Positions 35,704 to 45,539 of a DNA stretch of 64,000 nucleotides are shown here, in pieces (positions within the stretch are counted from its first letter, which is position 1; each line of letters begins with the position of its first letter). The stretch lies in contig NZ_PGTY01000001.1 of the NCBI RefSeq assembly GCF_002797915.1, forward strand, positions 62,001 through 126,000. The letters are read 5' to 3'. This DNA comes from Yoonia maricola. GTDB taxonomy: Bacteria > Pseudomonadota > Alphaproteobacteria > Rhodobacterales > Rhodobacteraceae. The translations under genes were made by a program, and so were the position numbers. The notes under the pieces are model-generated. The model was not told the DNA's origin and searched no databases. It saw nothing but the letters and a program-made list of their open reading frames with translations.

Positions 35704-35768
35704 AACCAGGCGTGAGTCGCCTCGAGGGAGTTACAGTCCCCTGCCACACCTTGCGGCCTGTCGCCCAC
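35683..35768 (-). tRNA. tRNA-Tyr (GUA)
   Basis: 86 bases including encoded CCA. Acceptor GTGGGCG pairs with CGCCCAC; the anticodon loop CTGTAAC lies between GGGA and TCCC arms and gives GUA. The long variable arm marks a class II tRNA. Its 3' end is the integration site of the island. It lies divergently from rlmB. Confidence 0.97.
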
Positions 35769-35891
35769 TGACGGGGTGACTACCTGCGGCCCAAGGGTGC
35801 GTCAACTGCAAAATTGGCCAATTTTGTGCTGCCCTTCACTCTGTGTAAATTGTCGGGTATCGCCTGCGGTGAACCAAGGATCGGAAACACC

Positions 35892-36668
35892 ATGAAAAAG
35901 CCAAAGTGGGTTGTCGCGAAAGAACAGGCCAAGCGGCAGGCGGCACAGGAAACTGTCTGGCTTTTCGGGTTGCATGCGGTGCGCGATGCGCTGGAAAACC
36001 CTGCACGCACAAAGCTGCGGTTGGTGGTGACGCGCAATGCGTTGGAGCGCCTCGGTGAGGCTGTTGCGAAGAGTGGGATGGAGCCTGAGATTTCTGATCC
36101 GCGCAAATTTGCAGCACCTCTTGATCCGCAATCGGTGCATCAGGGGGCTGCGTTAGAGGTGAAGGCGCTGGATTGGGGCAAGCTGGAGGATGTGGCTTTG
36201 GGCGATGGGCCGATGCCACCGCGGATTGTCCTGCTTGATCGTGTGACTGATCCGCATAATGTGGGCGCCATTCTGCGCTCGGCTGAGGTCTTCGGGGCGC
36301 GTGCTGTCGTCGCGGTCCAGCGCCATTCCGCGCCTGAGACAGGGGCGCTGGCCAAGACCGCCAGTGGCGCGTTGGAGCGTCAGCCCTACTTGCGCGTGCG
36401 TAATCTGGCGGATGCGATGGAAGCGCTGAAGGGCATGGGGTATTTGGTGTTAGGTCTTGATGGTGAGGCTGCGCGCACGGTTGAGGCCGCCGTAGATGGC
36501 AAACGTGACCGACCTGTCGCGCTGGTCATGGGGGCCGAGGGGCCGGGGCTACGCGAAAAGACGCGTGAAACCTGCGATGAACTGGTGCGCATTGACGCGG
36601 CGGCGGGATTTGGATCGCTCAACGTCTCAAATGCGGCCGCAGTTGCCCTATATGCTGTAAAGGTCTGA
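35892..36668 (+). CDS. rlmB: 23S rRNA 2'-O-ribose methyltransferase
   Basis: 258 residues, a SpoU/TrmH-type SPOUT methyltransferase. It has an N-terminal substrate domain (FGLHAVRDALENPARTKLRLVV) and the SPOUT motifs RVTDPHNVGAILRSAEVFGA near residue 118, VALVMGAEGPGL near residue 203 and LNVSNAAAVALY at the end. RlmB methylates G2251 of 23S rRNA in E. coli; a TrmH relative cannot be excluded. I chose ATG 35892 since the upstream in-frame part is unrelated in composition. Confidence 0.9.
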   Translation: MKKPKWVVAKEQAKRQAAQETVWLFGLHAVRDALENPARTKLRLVVTRNALERLGEAVAKSGMEPEISDPRKFAAPLDPQSVHQGAALEVKALDWGKLEDVALGDGPMPPRIVLLDRVTDPHNVGAILRSAEVFGARAVVAVQRHSAPETGALAKTASGALERQPYLRVRNLADAMEALKGMGYLVLGLDGEAARTVEAAVDGKRDRPVALVMGAEGPGLREKTRETCDELVRIDAAAGFGSLNVSNAAAVALYAVKV

Positions 36669-36683
36669 ACGACAGGAGCGCTT

Positions 36684-37007
36684 ATGGCGGCCACGAAAAT
36701 TGCAACTTGCTGCTATTGCGGCACCAAGGCGGCTTTGATCTTGCGGGGCAAGGACAAGCACGAGTTGTCTTGCAGCAACTGCGGCGCCCCGTTGCGCGCG
36801 TTGAAAATGTTACCGAAACAATCCGGTCAGGCGACTGCGCCTGCGGCGACACCCGCCCGCCCGGCCAAGCGCAAGCGTGTGGAAAAATACTCTGAGCACC
36901 GCCAGGAGCGCCCCAAAAAGCGTAAGAAATCCAAAGGGTTCGGACGGCGTGTCATGTCTGAGATCTGGGATGTGGTCGAGGACGTTATGGACGATATTTT
37001 CGACTAG
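36684..37007 (+). CDS. Small zinc-ribbon protein with basic tail
   Basis: 107 residues. CxxC pairs at about residues 9-12 (CCYCG) and 30-33 (CSNCG) form a zinc ribbon; the middle is Ala/Pro/Lys/Arg-rich and the tail is acidic (VVEDVMDDIFD). Preceded by AGGAGCG. Probably expressed with rlmB, since the gap is only 15 bases. Function unknown. Confidence 0.75.
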   Translation: MAATKIATCCYCGTKAALILRGKDKHELSCSNCGAPLRALKMLPKQSGQATAPAATPARPAKRKRVEKYSEHRQERPKKRKKSKGFGRRVMSEIWDVVEDVMDDIFD

Positions 37008-37106
37008 CGCACCATCACTGCGCTTCACGGCTTTGCGAGGGGGGTAGGCAAGCCCTGCTGTGCTGCGCATTTTGCATTGCATGGATACCAAACCTTTGTC
37101 TTCGTC

Positions 37107-37559
37107 ATGCTGAACCGGCGCCACTTTGTTGGGGCTGCGCTTGCCTTGCCTTTCGTTGCATCCCCCGCGGTGGCACGGTCGCCTTGCATCTTTGATACGC
37201 AGGGTGTTGCCATTCATGGGATTGATCCGGTCAGTTATTTTGCCGATGGACGGCCCGTTCCCGGTACGGACGATCATCGTCTGCGGTGGCGCAATGCGAT
37301 ATGGCGATTTGTGTCCTCCGAAACAATGGCCGCATTTGAGCGTACGCCCCATCGATACGCGCCGCGTTATGGTGGTTTTTGTGCGGTCGCCATGGCGCGG
37401 GGCATGCTTTCGGAAACGGTGCCAGAGGCTTGGGCCGTGCGTGACGGTCGTTTGTATCTTGCCCAATCAGCGCAGGTCATCGCAGCGTGGCAAAGTGATC
37501 CTATGCGCTATATCGCCAGCGCTGATACGAATTGGGCGCAGGCTAAATGTGGCCAGTGA
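37107..37559 (+). CDS. Tat-exported YHS-domain protein
   Basis: 150 residues from ATG 37107. The N-terminus MLNRRHFVGAALALPFVASP is a twin-arginine-type signal. The domain has the YHS-like arrangement: FDTQGVAIHGIDPVSYFADG and FVSSETMAAFERTPHRYAPRYGGFCAVAMARG with a Cys. YHS domains bind metals in many periplasmic proteins. A terminator follows at 37699. Confidence 0.8.
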   Translation: MLNRRHFVGAALALPFVASPAVARSPCIFDTQGVAIHGIDPVSYFADGRPVPGTDDHRLRWRNAIWRFVSSETMAAFERTPHRYAPRYGGFCAVAMARGMLSETVPEAWAVRDGRLYLAQSAQVIAAWQSDPMRYIASADTNWAQAKCGQ

Positions 37560-37698
37560 CATAACCCCAGGCTACACGCGCTTTCACGTTTTCCTGATCT
37601 GTCCTTTTGCCGCTGCGATGTTTGCTTAAGTGTATTGTAGAAAGCGTGCCTTTCGGAACCTGCGCGCTTTTTTACACTGTCCCTCCGTTCCGCAACTT

Positions 37699-37725
37699 GC
37701 GCCCGGTTTGGCCGGGCGCTTTTTT
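37699..37725 (+). terminator. Rho-independent terminator
   Basis: GCGCCCGG (37699-37706) pairs with CCGGGCGC (37712-37719) over a five-base loop and is followed by TTTTTTG. It ends transcription between the YHS gene and the CoA-binding gene. Confidence 0.88.
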
Positions 37726-37755
37726 GTTGGCGCGCGGCGGGCTAAGGTGACGGTT

Positions 37756-38229
37756 ATGATGTATTCAGATGATTTCCTTCGCACGATCCTAAAACGCACC
37801 AAGACGGTGGCGGTTGTGGGTGTATCGGCCAATCAGATCCGGCCCAGTTACTACGTGGCGCGCTATCTGGGTTTGAAGGGGTATCGTGTGATCCCGGTCA
37901 ATCCGGGCTTGGCGGGGCAAACCTTGTTGGGTGAAACAGTCTATGCCGATGTCAGCGAGGTTCCCGTGGATGTGGATATGGTCGACATCTTTCGCCACTC
38001 TGAGGCTGTGCCGCCCATTGTGACAACAGCGCTGGCGCGCTGGCCTGATTTGCAAACGATCTGGATGCAAATCGGTGTTATGCATGCTGGGGCGGCGGCC
38101 GATGCGGGTGCGCGCTGTGTCGATGTTGTTCAGGATCGCTGCCCTAAGATAGAATATCAGCGCCTGTTTTCGGAACTGCGGATGGGCGGCTTTGCGACGG
38201 GTATTATTTCATCAAAGCTTGAGCTTTGA
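37756..38229 (+). CDS. CoA-binding domain protein
   Basis: 157 residues, a single Rossmann-like CoA-binding domain as in YccU. The N-terminal VAVVGVSANQIRPSYYVARYL holds the glycine motif; YRVIPVNPGLAGQTLLGETVYADVSEVP and DMVDIFRHSE complete the pattern. ATG 37756 has TAAGGTG upstream. Binds CoA or a related nucleotide; the cellular role is not known. Confidence 0.85.
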   Translation: MMYSDDFLRTILKRTKTVAVVGVSANQIRPSYYVARYLGLKGYRVIPVNPGLAGQTLLGETVYADVSEVPVDVDMVDIFRHSEAVPPIVTTALARWPDLQTIWMQIGVMHAGAAADAGARCVDVVQDRCPKIEYQRLFSELRMGGFATGIISSKLEL

Positions 38230-38435
38230 TCGGTCGTTCATAAAAAGATGGCCGACTGCCATAACAAAGGCACAATTGTCGCACAATAAGAAGGAGCTGC
38301 CGCGCGAAACGATTCCAAGTACATTAAATTGCAGATGTTTTGGTGTTTGATTTTGCATGATCAGTTGCAAATATCTTTGTAAGTTACTGTATCAGTGTTC
38401 ATTTTTCCGAAGCTAATCTCAATCGTGGACAATCA

Positions 38436-39764
38436 ATGCAAGAGACACGTATTATTGATGCATCACAAACCTATGACCAAGCTGGTCAGGGGTTGCCGAC
38501 TGGTTTGGAATTGCTTGGTGGCAAGTTCAAGATTGAAAGCCAGATTGGGGCTGGTGGATTCGGTATCACCTATCTTGCACAGGATACGTTCCTGGAGCGT
38601 GCTGTTGTCATAAAGGAATGCTTTCCTGAATCGATTTGCATGCGTTTTGGTAACCGCGTCACGGTCAATTCCCCCAACCACGAAGCCCAATTTCGTAAAA
38701 TCGTCGATATGTTCATGCGCGAGGCCCGCAGCCTTGCCCGTTTGCGCCATCCCAATATCGTCAGTGTCCATCAGGCGTTTGAGGAAAATGGCACCGCCTA
38801 TATGGTTCTGGATCTGTTTGAAGGTCGTGACCTGCTGGATGCAATCGAAGACGATAAAGATACGCTAACCCCTGATCAGGTTCGTGATATTCTGCTTAAG
38901 GTGCTGGATGCGATTGATTTGGTGCATAGCAATGACCTGCTGCACCGTGATATTTCACCAGACAATATCCTGCTTGATAAGTGGGGCACGCCCGCGCTGA
39001 TTGATTTTGGTGCCGCGCGTGAGGATGCCAGTCAGAAGAACGGTGCGGTTTCGACCATGCTGGTCGTCAAGGACGGCTATTCCCCGCATGAGTTTTATGT
39101 CGCTGGCGGTATTCAAGGTCCGTGCAGTGATCTTTATGCGCTGGCTGCAACGATGTATCATTTGATTTCCGGCAAGGCACCGCCGGTCAGCCAGACCCGT
39201 GTTGCGGCCATGGCGGATTTGAATGATGACCCGTATGAGCCGCTCACCGGGAACTTCCCACAGTATGAGCCTGCCTTCCTAGAGGCCATCGATAAGGCGA
39301 TGAGCGTACCGCCCAAGGACCGTATTCAGTCGGCCAAGGAATGGCTCGCCCTGATTGCGCAGGAAAGCAAAAAACCCAAAAAGGTCGCTTTTGCCGAGAA
39401 TAAGAACCTTACGAAAACGATCAGTGAACTGATCGAGGAAACTAATCTGCATGTGACACCTGCAATACCGCAGGATTCCGTTGCGGTCCCCAAGGCCACC
39501 ACCCAGCAGCGCAGTGAGCGCTATCGCCCTGAGTGGGTGGAAGAGTTCAACCGCGAAACCGTTGAGGTCGCAGAGCGCAAGCGACGCGAAGCAGAGCGGG
39601 CTGCCGCCCAAGAGGCAGCCCGTCGCGCGGAAGAAGCGCGTTTGGCCAAGCAGGCCCGTCTGGCGAAAGAGGCCGCGATCGTGGCGGAGCGTCAGAGAAA
39701 AAGGGCGGAAGAGACGCGACCGACCCGTATTTTAAGCTGGGTCAAGGGCAACAAGTCCGACTAG
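38436..39764 (+). CDS. Hanks-type Ser/Thr protein kinase with coiled-coil tail
   Basis: 442 residues. The kinase domain covers residues 28-310: glycine loop IGAGGFGITYLA, VIKE lysine, catalytic HRDISPDN near residue 168, and DFGAAR near residue 187. The C-terminal 70 residues are a Glu/Arg/Ala-rich helix, probably a coiled coil for assembly. No transmembrane segment is visible, so it is likely cytosolic. The targets are unknown. The stop codon overlaps hisE tail to tail. Confidence 0.9.
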   Translation: MQETRIIDASQTYDQAGQGLPTGLELLGGKFKIESQIGAGGFGITYLAQDTFLERAVVIKECFPESICMRFGNRVTVNSPNHEAQFRKIVDMFMREARSLARLRHPNIVSVHQAFEENGTAYMVLDLFEGRDLLDAIEDDKDTLTPDQVRDILLKVLDAIDLVHSNDLLHRDISPDNILLDKWGTPALIDFGAAREDASQKNGAVSTMLVVKDGYSPHEFYVAGGIQGPCSDLYALAATMYHLISGKAPPVSQTRVAAMADLNDDPYEPLTGNFPQYEPAFLEAIDKAMSVPPKDRIQSAKEWLALIAQESKKPKKVAFAENKNLTKTISELIEETNLHVTPAIPQDSVAVPKATTQQRSERYRPEWVEEFNRETVEVAERKRREAERAAAQEAARRAEEARLAKQARLAKEAAIVAERQRKRAEETRPTRILSWVKGNKSD

Positions 39765-40069
39765 CGGCGCGCCGCTTTTTCCGCAATCCCTGAGGTGCCC
39801 TGGCGCGCGGCAAGCGTGTCGAGCACATCATCAAGTGACACATCCCGTGCCGCCAGCATGACCAGCAGGTGATAAACGACATCTGCGGCTTCGCTTGTCA
39901 GCCGCTCTTTATCCCCTTTAACGGCTTCGATGATCGCCTCTATCGCCTCTTCCCCGAATTTTTCAGCACATTTTTCCGGCCCTTGGGACAAGAGTTTTGC
40001 GGTCCAACTGCTGTCTGGGTCAGCGTCTTTGCGAGCGGCGATGATATCGGCCAATTCGTTCAGGGTCAT
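39761..40069 (-). CDS. hisE: Phosphoribosyl-ATP pyrophosphatase
   Basis: 102 residues, the single-domain MazG-like HisE that hydrolyses PR-ATP to PR-AMP, the second step of histidine synthesis. The characteristic [20 protein letters not shown] and [13 protein letters not shown] helices that bind Mg2+ are visible. Its ATG overlaps the hisF stop, so the two form one transcript. Confidence 0.95.
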   Translation of the reverse strand: MTLNELADIIAARKDADPDSSWTAKLLSQGPEKCAEKFGEEAIEAIIEAVKGDKERLTSEAADVVYHLLVMLAARDVSLDDVLDTLAARQGTSGIAEKAARR

Positions 40070-40827
40070 GTCAGCCTCACCGGGATGCCAGCGGTGGCCA
40101 TATGCGCTTTGGCCTCACCAATCGTGTAGGTGCCGAAGTGGAAAATGGATGCAGCGAGGACGGCAGATGCCCGGCCTTCGGTCACCCCTTCAACCAAGTG
40201 ATCCAAGGTGCCAACCCCGCCAGAGGCAATGACAGGCACGTTGACCGCATTCGAAATTGCGCGGGTCAGTGGCAGGTTGAAACCGGCCTTTGTGCCGTCG
40301 CGGTCCATTGAGGTCAGCAGGATTTCCCCGGCGCCTTTTGCAGCGACTGTCTTGGCGAATTCCACAGCGTCAATCCCGGTTGCGCGGCGTCCGCCGTGGG
40401 TGAAAATCTCCCATTTGCCTGGGGCAACGGTTTTGGCGTCAATCGCCACGACGATGCATTGTGAGCCGAACCGCATTGCGGCCTCGGCCACCACGTCGGG
40501 GTTTGCGACGGCGGCAGAGTTGAAGCTGACCTTGTCAGCCCCTGCCAATAGCAGATCACGCACATCGTGGTGCGTGCGCACGCCGCCACCGATGGTCAGT
40601 GGCATGAAGCACTGCTCGGCTGTGCGGGTCGCCAGATCAAACATCGTGCCGCGGTTTTCCTGGGTCGCCATAATATCAAGGAAGCACAGCTCATCCGCGC
40701 CTGCCGCGTTATAGGCAATGGCTGCATCCACCGGGTCGCCTGCATCAATCAGGTCAACGAAATTGACGCCTTTGACAACGCGCCCTTCGGCGACATCAAG
40801 GCAAGGGATGATCCGTGTCTTCAACAT
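40066..40827 (-). CDS. hisF: Imidazole glycerol phosphate synthase, cyclase subunit
   Basis: 253 residues from ATG 40827 ([20 protein letters not shown]); an upstream open frame to 41268 is antisense to the DUF302 gene and rejected. The (beta/alpha)8 barrel has catalytic Asp in CLDV near residue 11 and in TSMDRDGT near residue 130, with two phosphate-binding half-barrel motifs ([18 protein letters not shown]). It works with HisH, encoded about 4.8 kb away at 44901. Confidence 0.96.
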   Translation of the reverse strand: MLKTRIIPCLDVAEGRVVKGVNFVDLIDAGDPVDAAIAYNAAGADELCFLDIMATQENRGTMFDLATRTAEQCFMPLTIGGGVRTHHDVRDLLLAGADKVSFNSAAVANPDVVAEAAMRFGSQCIVVAIDAKTVAPGKWEIFTHGGRRATGIDAVEFAKTVAAKGAGEILLTSMDRDGTKAGFNLPLTRAISNAVNVPVIASGGVGTLDHLVEGVTEGRASAVLAASIFHFGTYTIGEAKAHMATAGIPVRLT

Positions 40828-40931
40828 GGCGTGATCTTTAGGCGTAATCTTGTAAGATGGGAAGGGGCGGGGTGGTTTTGCAGCATAGATCGGCGTTAGG
40901 TGGATGGACTGGATAAAATGGGAGTTATGAG

Positions 40932-41378
40932 ATGAGATTTGCAATGACCGCTGCCGTGATTGGGCTTTGTGCGGCACCATTATGGGCTGAAAACATGATG
41001 AAACCTTCGCCACTGTCCGTCTCTGAAACGATTGACGGCCTTGAAGCTGCGGTAAACGGGGCGGGGGCCACGGTTTTCGCACGGGTTGATCACGCGGCAG
41101 GTGCTGAAAGCGTCGGTAAGTCGATCCCGGATGCGACGCTGTTGATCTTTGGTAATCCCGCGCTTGGTACATTGGCGATGGAAGATGACGTGCGCGCCGG
41201 ATTGATGCTGCCTTTGCGTGTGCTGGCATATGAGGATGCTGATGGGAACACGCAGATGACATGGACACCGGCAGAGGATTTGCTTGCGGGTCTGGATATC
41301 GCCCCTGATGCCGAGGTGATTGGCCGTATCAACGGTGCGCTGAATATGCTGACCGATAAGGCAATGAGCGCGAATTAA
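40932..41378 (+). CDS. Secreted DUF302 protein
   Basis: 148 residues with a Sec signal ([15 protein letters not shown]). The mature part has the DUF302 pattern: [31 protein letters not shown] and [37 protein letters not shown]. Function unknown; probably periplasmic. The 3' end overlaps the convergent DUF2867 gene. Confidence 0.85.
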   Translation: MRFAMTAAVIGLCAAPLWAENMMKPSPLSVSETIDGLEAAVNGAGATVFARVDHAAGAESVGKSIPDATLLIFGNPALGTLAMEDDVRAGLMLPLRVLAYEDADGNTQMTWTPAEDLLAGLDIAPDAEVIGRINGALNMLTDKAMSAN

Positions 41379-41833
41379 GCGCGCGCCACACGGGCAAGCG
41401 CATTGCGCACGATAGCAATGTGAAACGGCATGATCGCTGCCAGATAAATCCGCCCGCCGATATTGTGCGGGGCAACCCATGTCGCCAGACTGACTTGCCC
41501 TGCATGCGACATGACCGCTACCCGGAAATTCAGGTGTTTATCGTCGAAACCGGCGATGAGTTCATCGTCCGTTTCGCTTTCGACCGGGAAAATTCCAACC
41601 TTATCAGCCACGTTTGGTCCGTCATTGTCCAAACCGAAAGGTGCCGTGATCACCCTGCGGACCTGTAGTAGCATTTTGCCCCACGCCGGAAAATCCGTGA
41701 TGATCTTGGCCGCGCGGCGCACGTCCATGTCAGAGGTTACGGTGTAGCAATCAAGGAAGTCACCTTTGGTGCGTCGTGTATGCAGCCCGCTGTTTGCAGG
41801 CAGGGGAATTGCGCTGACCCTGGGTGATGTCAC
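41375..41833 (-). CDS. DUF2867 family protein
   Basis: 152 residues of the DUF2867 type (GLHTRRTKGDFLDCYTV; FDDKHLNFRVAVMS; LAAIMPFHIAIVRNALARVA), with no catalytic residues recognised. It is immediately downstream of hisA on the same strand with four bases between them, so cotranscribed; its link to histidine synthesis is unknown. Confidence 0.8.
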   Translation of the reverse strand: MTSPRVSAIPLPANSGLHTRRTKGDFLDCYTVTSDMDVRRAAKIITDFPAWGKMLLQVRRVITAPFGLDNDGPNVADKVGIFPVESETDDELIAGFDDKHLNFRVAVMSHAGQVSLATWVAPHNIGGRIYLAAIMPFHIAIVRNALARVARA

Positions 41834-41837
41834 TGTG

Positions 41838-42557
41838 CTATCCTTTCAACAGGTCCAATGCGGCTGTCAGATCAATCGCCCCATCATAGAGTGCGCGGCC
41901 AGAGATCGCGCCTGCGATCACGCCTGTGTCTTGTAGCGCTGCCAGATCAGCCACGGACGATACACCGCCAGAGGCGATCACCGGGATGCTCACGGCGCGC
42001 GCTAGATCTGCCGTCGCCCCGATGTTCGGGCCTTTCATCGCACCGTCGCGCATGATGTCGGTGTAGATAATGGCAGCGATGCCTGCGTCCTCGAATGATT
42101 TGGCAAGGTCGGTGACCATAACATCCGTTTCTTCCGCCCAACCGCGTGTCGCTACCCGCCCGTTGCGCGCATCAAGACCCACGGCCACCTGACCGGGGAA
42201 CGCTTTTGCTGCATCGCGTACCAGATCGGGGTTTTCCACAGCCACGGTGCCAAGGATCACGCGGGCGAGGCCTTTGTCGAGCCATCGCTCGATCGTGCCC
42301 ATGTCGCGGATGCCGCCGCCCAGTTGGGCGGGCACTGGGCAAGCCTGAAGGATAGCTTCGACGGGGGCTGCGTTCACCGGCTCACCCGCGAAGGCACCGT
42401 TAAGGTCAACCAGATGGAGCCATTCGCAACCTGCGGCCACGAACTCTTTCGCCTGCGCTGCGGGATCATCGTTGAACACTGTCGTTTGATCCATGTCGCC
42501 ATGCACCAGCCGCACGGCGTTTCCGTCTTTGAGGTCAATGGCAGGGTAGAGGATCAT
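41838..42557 (-). CDS. hisA: Phosphoribosylformimino-5-aminoimidazole carboxamide ribotide isomerase
   Basis: 239 residues, a HisA barrel that isomerises ProFAR to PRFAR, the substrate of HisF/HisH. The start [22 protein letters not shown], catalytic Asp8, the [17 protein letters not shown] phosphate-binding segment and [15 protein letters not shown] with the second Asp are all present. Cotranscribed with the DUF2867 gene. Confidence 0.96.
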   Translation of the reverse strand: MILYPAIDLKDGNAVRLVHGDMDQTTVFNDDPAAQAKEFVAAGCEWLHLVDLNGAFAGEPVNAAPVEAILQACPVPAQLGGGIRDMGTIERWLDKGLARVILGTVAVENPDLVRDAAKAFPGQVAVGLDARNGRVATRGWAEETDVMVTDLAKSFEDAGIAAIIYTDIMRDGAMKGPNIGATADLARAVSIPVIASGGVSSVADLAALQDTGVIAGAISGRALYDGAIDLTAALDLLKG

Positions 42558-42699
42558 CGTGCAGGCACCTTTCGTGTTTATCCGCGTTTATGCATGGGGC
42601 GGGCGGGATTGCAACGCGCGGGTTTGACCCAACGTCCTGCTTGATCGCAAAGCCGCGCTGCGCGCATGATTTGTCCCAGAACTCAGGGAGGAAATGAGT

Positions 42700-43086
42700 A
42701 TGAAGAGACTTTTGATGGTAGCGGCGTCGCTGTTCGCCTTTGCAACAGCCGCGTCTGCACAGGATGCTGTCGGTGTCTGGCAGACAGAAGTGGATGACGG
42801 CTCCTATGCCCATATCACAATCGCCCCATGTGGCGCGGCGGTCTGCGGCGTGATCAGCCGGACATTTAATGCAGATGGTGAATACCAGTCCGAGAACATC
42901 GGCAAGACGCTGGTGATTGATATGGTGCCTCAAGGGGGCGGTGCCTATGAAGGATCGGTCTGGCGCCCATCCAACGACAAAATCTATATCGGCAAGATGG
43001 ATGTCAGCGGCAACAGCCTGCGTTTGCGCGGCTGCGTCGCTGGTGGATTGTTGTGTTCGAGCCAGAACTGGCAACGTGTGGGGTAG
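42700..43086 (+). CDS. Secreted DUF2147 protein
   Basis: 128 residues from ATG 42700 (GGGAGG eight bases upstream); an ATG at 42694 is too close to the ribosome site. The signal LLMVAASLFAFATAASAQ is clear. The mature protein has the DUF2147 features: GVWQTEVDDGSYAHI, the VCGVISRTF Cys and GNSLRLRGCVAGGLLCSSQNW. Probably a periplasmic lipocalin-like protein; ligand unknown. Confidence 0.88.
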   Translation: MKRLLMVAASLFAFATAASAQDAVGVWQTEVDDGSYAHITIAPCGAAVCGVISRTFNADGEYQSENIGKTLVIDMVPQGGGAYEGSVWRPSNDKIYIGKMDVSGNSLRLRGCVAGGLLCSSQNWQRVG

Positions 43087-43108
43087 GACCAGCATATGTT
43101 TGTTTAGG

Positions 43109-43134
43109 AAGGCCTCTGCATTGCAGGGGCCTTT
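43109..43134 (+). terminator. Rho-independent terminator
   Basis: AAGGCCTCTGCA and TGCAGGGGCCTT form a near-perfect stem, followed by TTTG, 23 bases after the DUF2147 stop codon. Confidence 0.7.
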
Positions 43135-43433
43135 GCGAGTTAAGCATCGAAGCTATCCACAAGATAAGTTATCTAAATGTCCTCGTTATGTCCGGCCTAT
43201 ATCAGCGGCGTCTAGATATTGGACGACTCCACGGGTGAGCGGGATCAACCCCGAATATGATCTTCAAATAGGCGATAAAATCGCGCTTGTTTAATGGGTC
43301 GTTTCCCAACGCAATGATAAAACATAGACGCCACGCGGTTTGGTATAATTGTTGATCGTCCCCAGCATAAGGCTTTCAAAATACATCTCAAAAGCACTAG
43401 TCTCATTTGAGAGATCCCTTGGAAAGCCACCCG

Positions 43434-44216
43434 ATGTTTGAAGTTGTAAGTGTTCTTGTTGCCGTAGCAGGCGTTTATATAGCTTATCTCACGCTACAAC
43501 ATCAGAAAAAATCGACGTCATTAGGCAGTTCTCACGCGCGGTCACCGGCTTCTGCACACACGTCTGACAACGTCGATGCAAGCCAGCAAACGGACAATAA
43601 ACGCACTGTTCCCGACGGTATCGTTCTAGGTGACAAGGTTGTTTTGGTCCCAGGTCTGCAAATGCGCCTGTTCACGCATTCGGGTCGGATCGAAGAGGAT
43701 GTCTTGCGAGGCAAGCAATACAGCTGGATCTCACGTGGCGATGTCATCGGTCGTTATCATATGGACATCGCAAAATCTAATGCGGACTATTGGCGCCATG
43801 TAATGGGAAGCGAACATCGCAGTGTTGATATTCATGCCCCGGTCAGCGGTCTTATTGTGAACACAAGATTTGAGCCCTTCGTTCATTGGCCCAAGCGTAC
43901 CGACCCACAAGTTGAAACTCCCACAGTGCCACCATTGTCCATCCTGATTGCGGATGATGAGCCCGCCCCAGAGTCAAACACCTTTATGTACAGATCAGCC
44001 TTGCGATTTATCGATGAACATAAGGCGCCGTTGTTTCGACCGTCGCGCCAATGGACCATGGAAGGTATGACAGATGAGGATTTCGCGCGTTTGGTTGGCT
44101 ATCAACAACAAGCAGAATGCCTTATTGTGGATGCCATGCCCGAATATGCCGCCTTTTTCGAAGAAGCGCGGACGCGTTTCCCCGAACTTAGACCGCACAT
44201 CAAGCATTTGCTTTAG
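43434..44216 (+). CDS. Membrane-anchored hypothetical protein
   Basis: 260 residues from ATG 43434, with GGAAAG upstream. One N-terminal transmembrane helix (VVSVLVAVAGVYIAYLTL) precedes a Ser/Lys-rich linker and a beta-rich domain. That domain includes DIHAPVSGLIVNTRFEPF, which resembles a lipoyl/biotinyl-type or membrane-fusion-like turn; the C-terminus holds helix-rich segments. No family recognised. Confidence 0.55.
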   Translation: MFEVVSVLVAVAGVYIAYLTLQHQKKSTSLGSSHARSPASAHTSDNVDASQQTDNKRTVPDGIVLGDKVVLVPGLQMRLFTHSGRIEEDVLRGKQYSWISRGDVIGRYHMDIAKSNADYWRHVMGSEHRSVDIHAPVSGLIVNTRFEPFVHWPKRTDPQVETPTVPPLSILIADDEPAPESNTFMYRSALRFIDEHKAPLFRPSRQWTMEGMTDEDFARLVGYQQQAECLIVDAMPEYAAFFEEARTRFPELRPHIKHLL

Positions 44217-44246
44217 GTGGCTTTGCTTTGCCATCGTCAAAGCGCG

Positions 44247-44720
44247 TCACCCCGACCGCAACCCAGTCTCGACCAGCATCCCACGCCGCTTTGCCTCATA
44301 GTAGTATCCGCGCGCGTACCAGTTCACTGCTGTCTGCTCATCCCCGTCTGATAACAGCCATGCTCCGCGCAGGTAGCGCCCTGCATAGATCAGGTTGGTT
44401 TCTGCATCCAAGAGCCCCTCTGGTGATCCGCGATAGCCCATGGTCCCCGCTGTTTCGGGCAAAATTTGCATCAGGCCGTAATAGGGCCCGTTGCGTGCTG
44501 CCGGGTTATGTGTGCTTTCGCGGATGATAACCCGGTGCAGCAAAGTGACCGGGATGTCATGCACATCGGCGTATTTGTTGATCAGACGCCGTAACTCTGG
44601 CGTTTCATTGGGGTAAAGCGGGATGTCCGCGGCCCGGCTGCTGCTGGACGTATCACTGCGGCGTCCACAGGCAGCCAGCCCCCCGGCGGCGATGACAAAG
44701 AAGTGGCGACGGTGCAACAT
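44247..44720 (-). CDS. Lytic transglycosylase, lipoprotein (SLT family)
   Basis: 157 residues from ATG 44720: MLHRRHFFVIAAGGLAACG is a signal with lipobox Cys18. The SLT domain has catalytic Glu in IIRESTHNPAARNGPYYGLMQILPETAG, and the AETNLIYAGRYLRG region and the Tyr-rich end (WYARGYYYEAKRR) are typical. It cleaves peptidoglycan glycan strands at the envelope. It lies between hisA and hisH but faces the same way, and is not part of histidine synthesis. Confidence 0.88.
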   Translation of the reverse strand: MLHRRHFFVIAAGGLAACGRRSDTSSSSRAADIPLYPNETPELRRLINKYADVHDIPVTLLHRVIIRESTHNPAARNGPYYGLMQILPETAGTMGYRGSPEGLLDAETNLIYAGRYLRGAWLLSDGDEQTAVNWYARGYYYEAKRRGMLVETGLRSG

Positions 44721-44900
44721 TGTTCTGCTCTTTCTTGTGGCGCTCTTGGGTGGCGCGATGACGAGGTGATGAATGTATTCCTGCATTGAATCACTGATGA
44801 TGTGCTCTGACCAGAGTGTCAGGAGGGCAAGGGTAGGCATACACCGTATATCAGTGTCGCCTGCCTATGCTTTGCTATTCAATATCAATGGTTTGGGCCG

Positions 44901-45539
44901 TCAAGGTGTCCAACGCAAGAAATTGCCGATCATGCGTAAACCGGCGTCCTGGCTTTTTTCAGGGTGAAATTGCGTGCCGATCATCGTGTCACGCCCAATG
45001 ATTGCCGTCACATCGCCCCCGTAATCCACGTGGGCCAACCGTTCGGCGGGGTTGGTCACATCCATCGCGTAGGAATGCACGAAATAAGCGTGATCGCCCG
45101 TCGCAAGCCCGTCCAACACCGGATGCGGGTTGTCGATGACCAGGTCGTTCCAGCCCATATGGGGCACCTTCAGCGCGGGGTCTGCCGGGACGATTTTGCG
45201 AATATCGCCAGCGACCCAGTCAAAGCCCGGCGTCTCTTCGTATTCGTGGCCCGTCGTGGCCATCATCTGCATACCGACGCAAATCCCAAAGAAGGGGCGC
45301 GCATGGGTGGTCACCGCTTCGACAATTGCTTCGGCCAGCCCTGTGCGCGCGAAAAGCTCGGCCCGGCAATGTGGGAAGGCCCCATCGCCGGGCAGCACAA
45401 TACGGTCTGCCTTGGACACGACATCAGGGTCAGAGGTCACAATGATGGACCCCGATCCAACCTCTGCTGCCATCCGTTCAAACGCTTTTTGGGCTGAATG
45501 CAGGTTGCCGCTGTCGTAATCGACAAGTGCTGTGGTCAT
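44901..45539 (-). CDS. hisH: Imidazole glycerol phosphate synthase, glutaminase subunit
   Basis: 212 residues, a class I glutamine amidotransferase. The nucleophile Cys is in [10 protein letters not shown] near residue 85, and the His/Glu pair in [10 protein letters not shown] near residue 195; the start [19 protein letters not shown] is typical. It supplies ammonia to HisF. It lies just after hisB, with overlapping ATGA, and about 4 kb from hisF. Confidence 0.95.
   Translation of the reverse strand: MTTALVDYDSGNLHSAQKAFERMAAEVGSGSIIVTSDPDVVSKADRIVLPGDGAFPHCRAELFARTGLAEAIVEAVTTHARPFFGICVGMQMMATTGHEYEETPGFDWVAGDIRKIVPADPALKVPHMGWNDLVIDNPHPVLDGLATGDHAYFVHSYAMDVTNPAERLAHVDYGGDVTAIIGRDTMIGTQFHPEKSQDAGLRMIGNFLRWTP

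Noticed and set aside
40828..41268. A long N-terminal extension of hisF
   Set aside because: It overlaps the DUF302 gene on the other strand, and HisF families start at the [11 protein letters not shown] codon at 40827.
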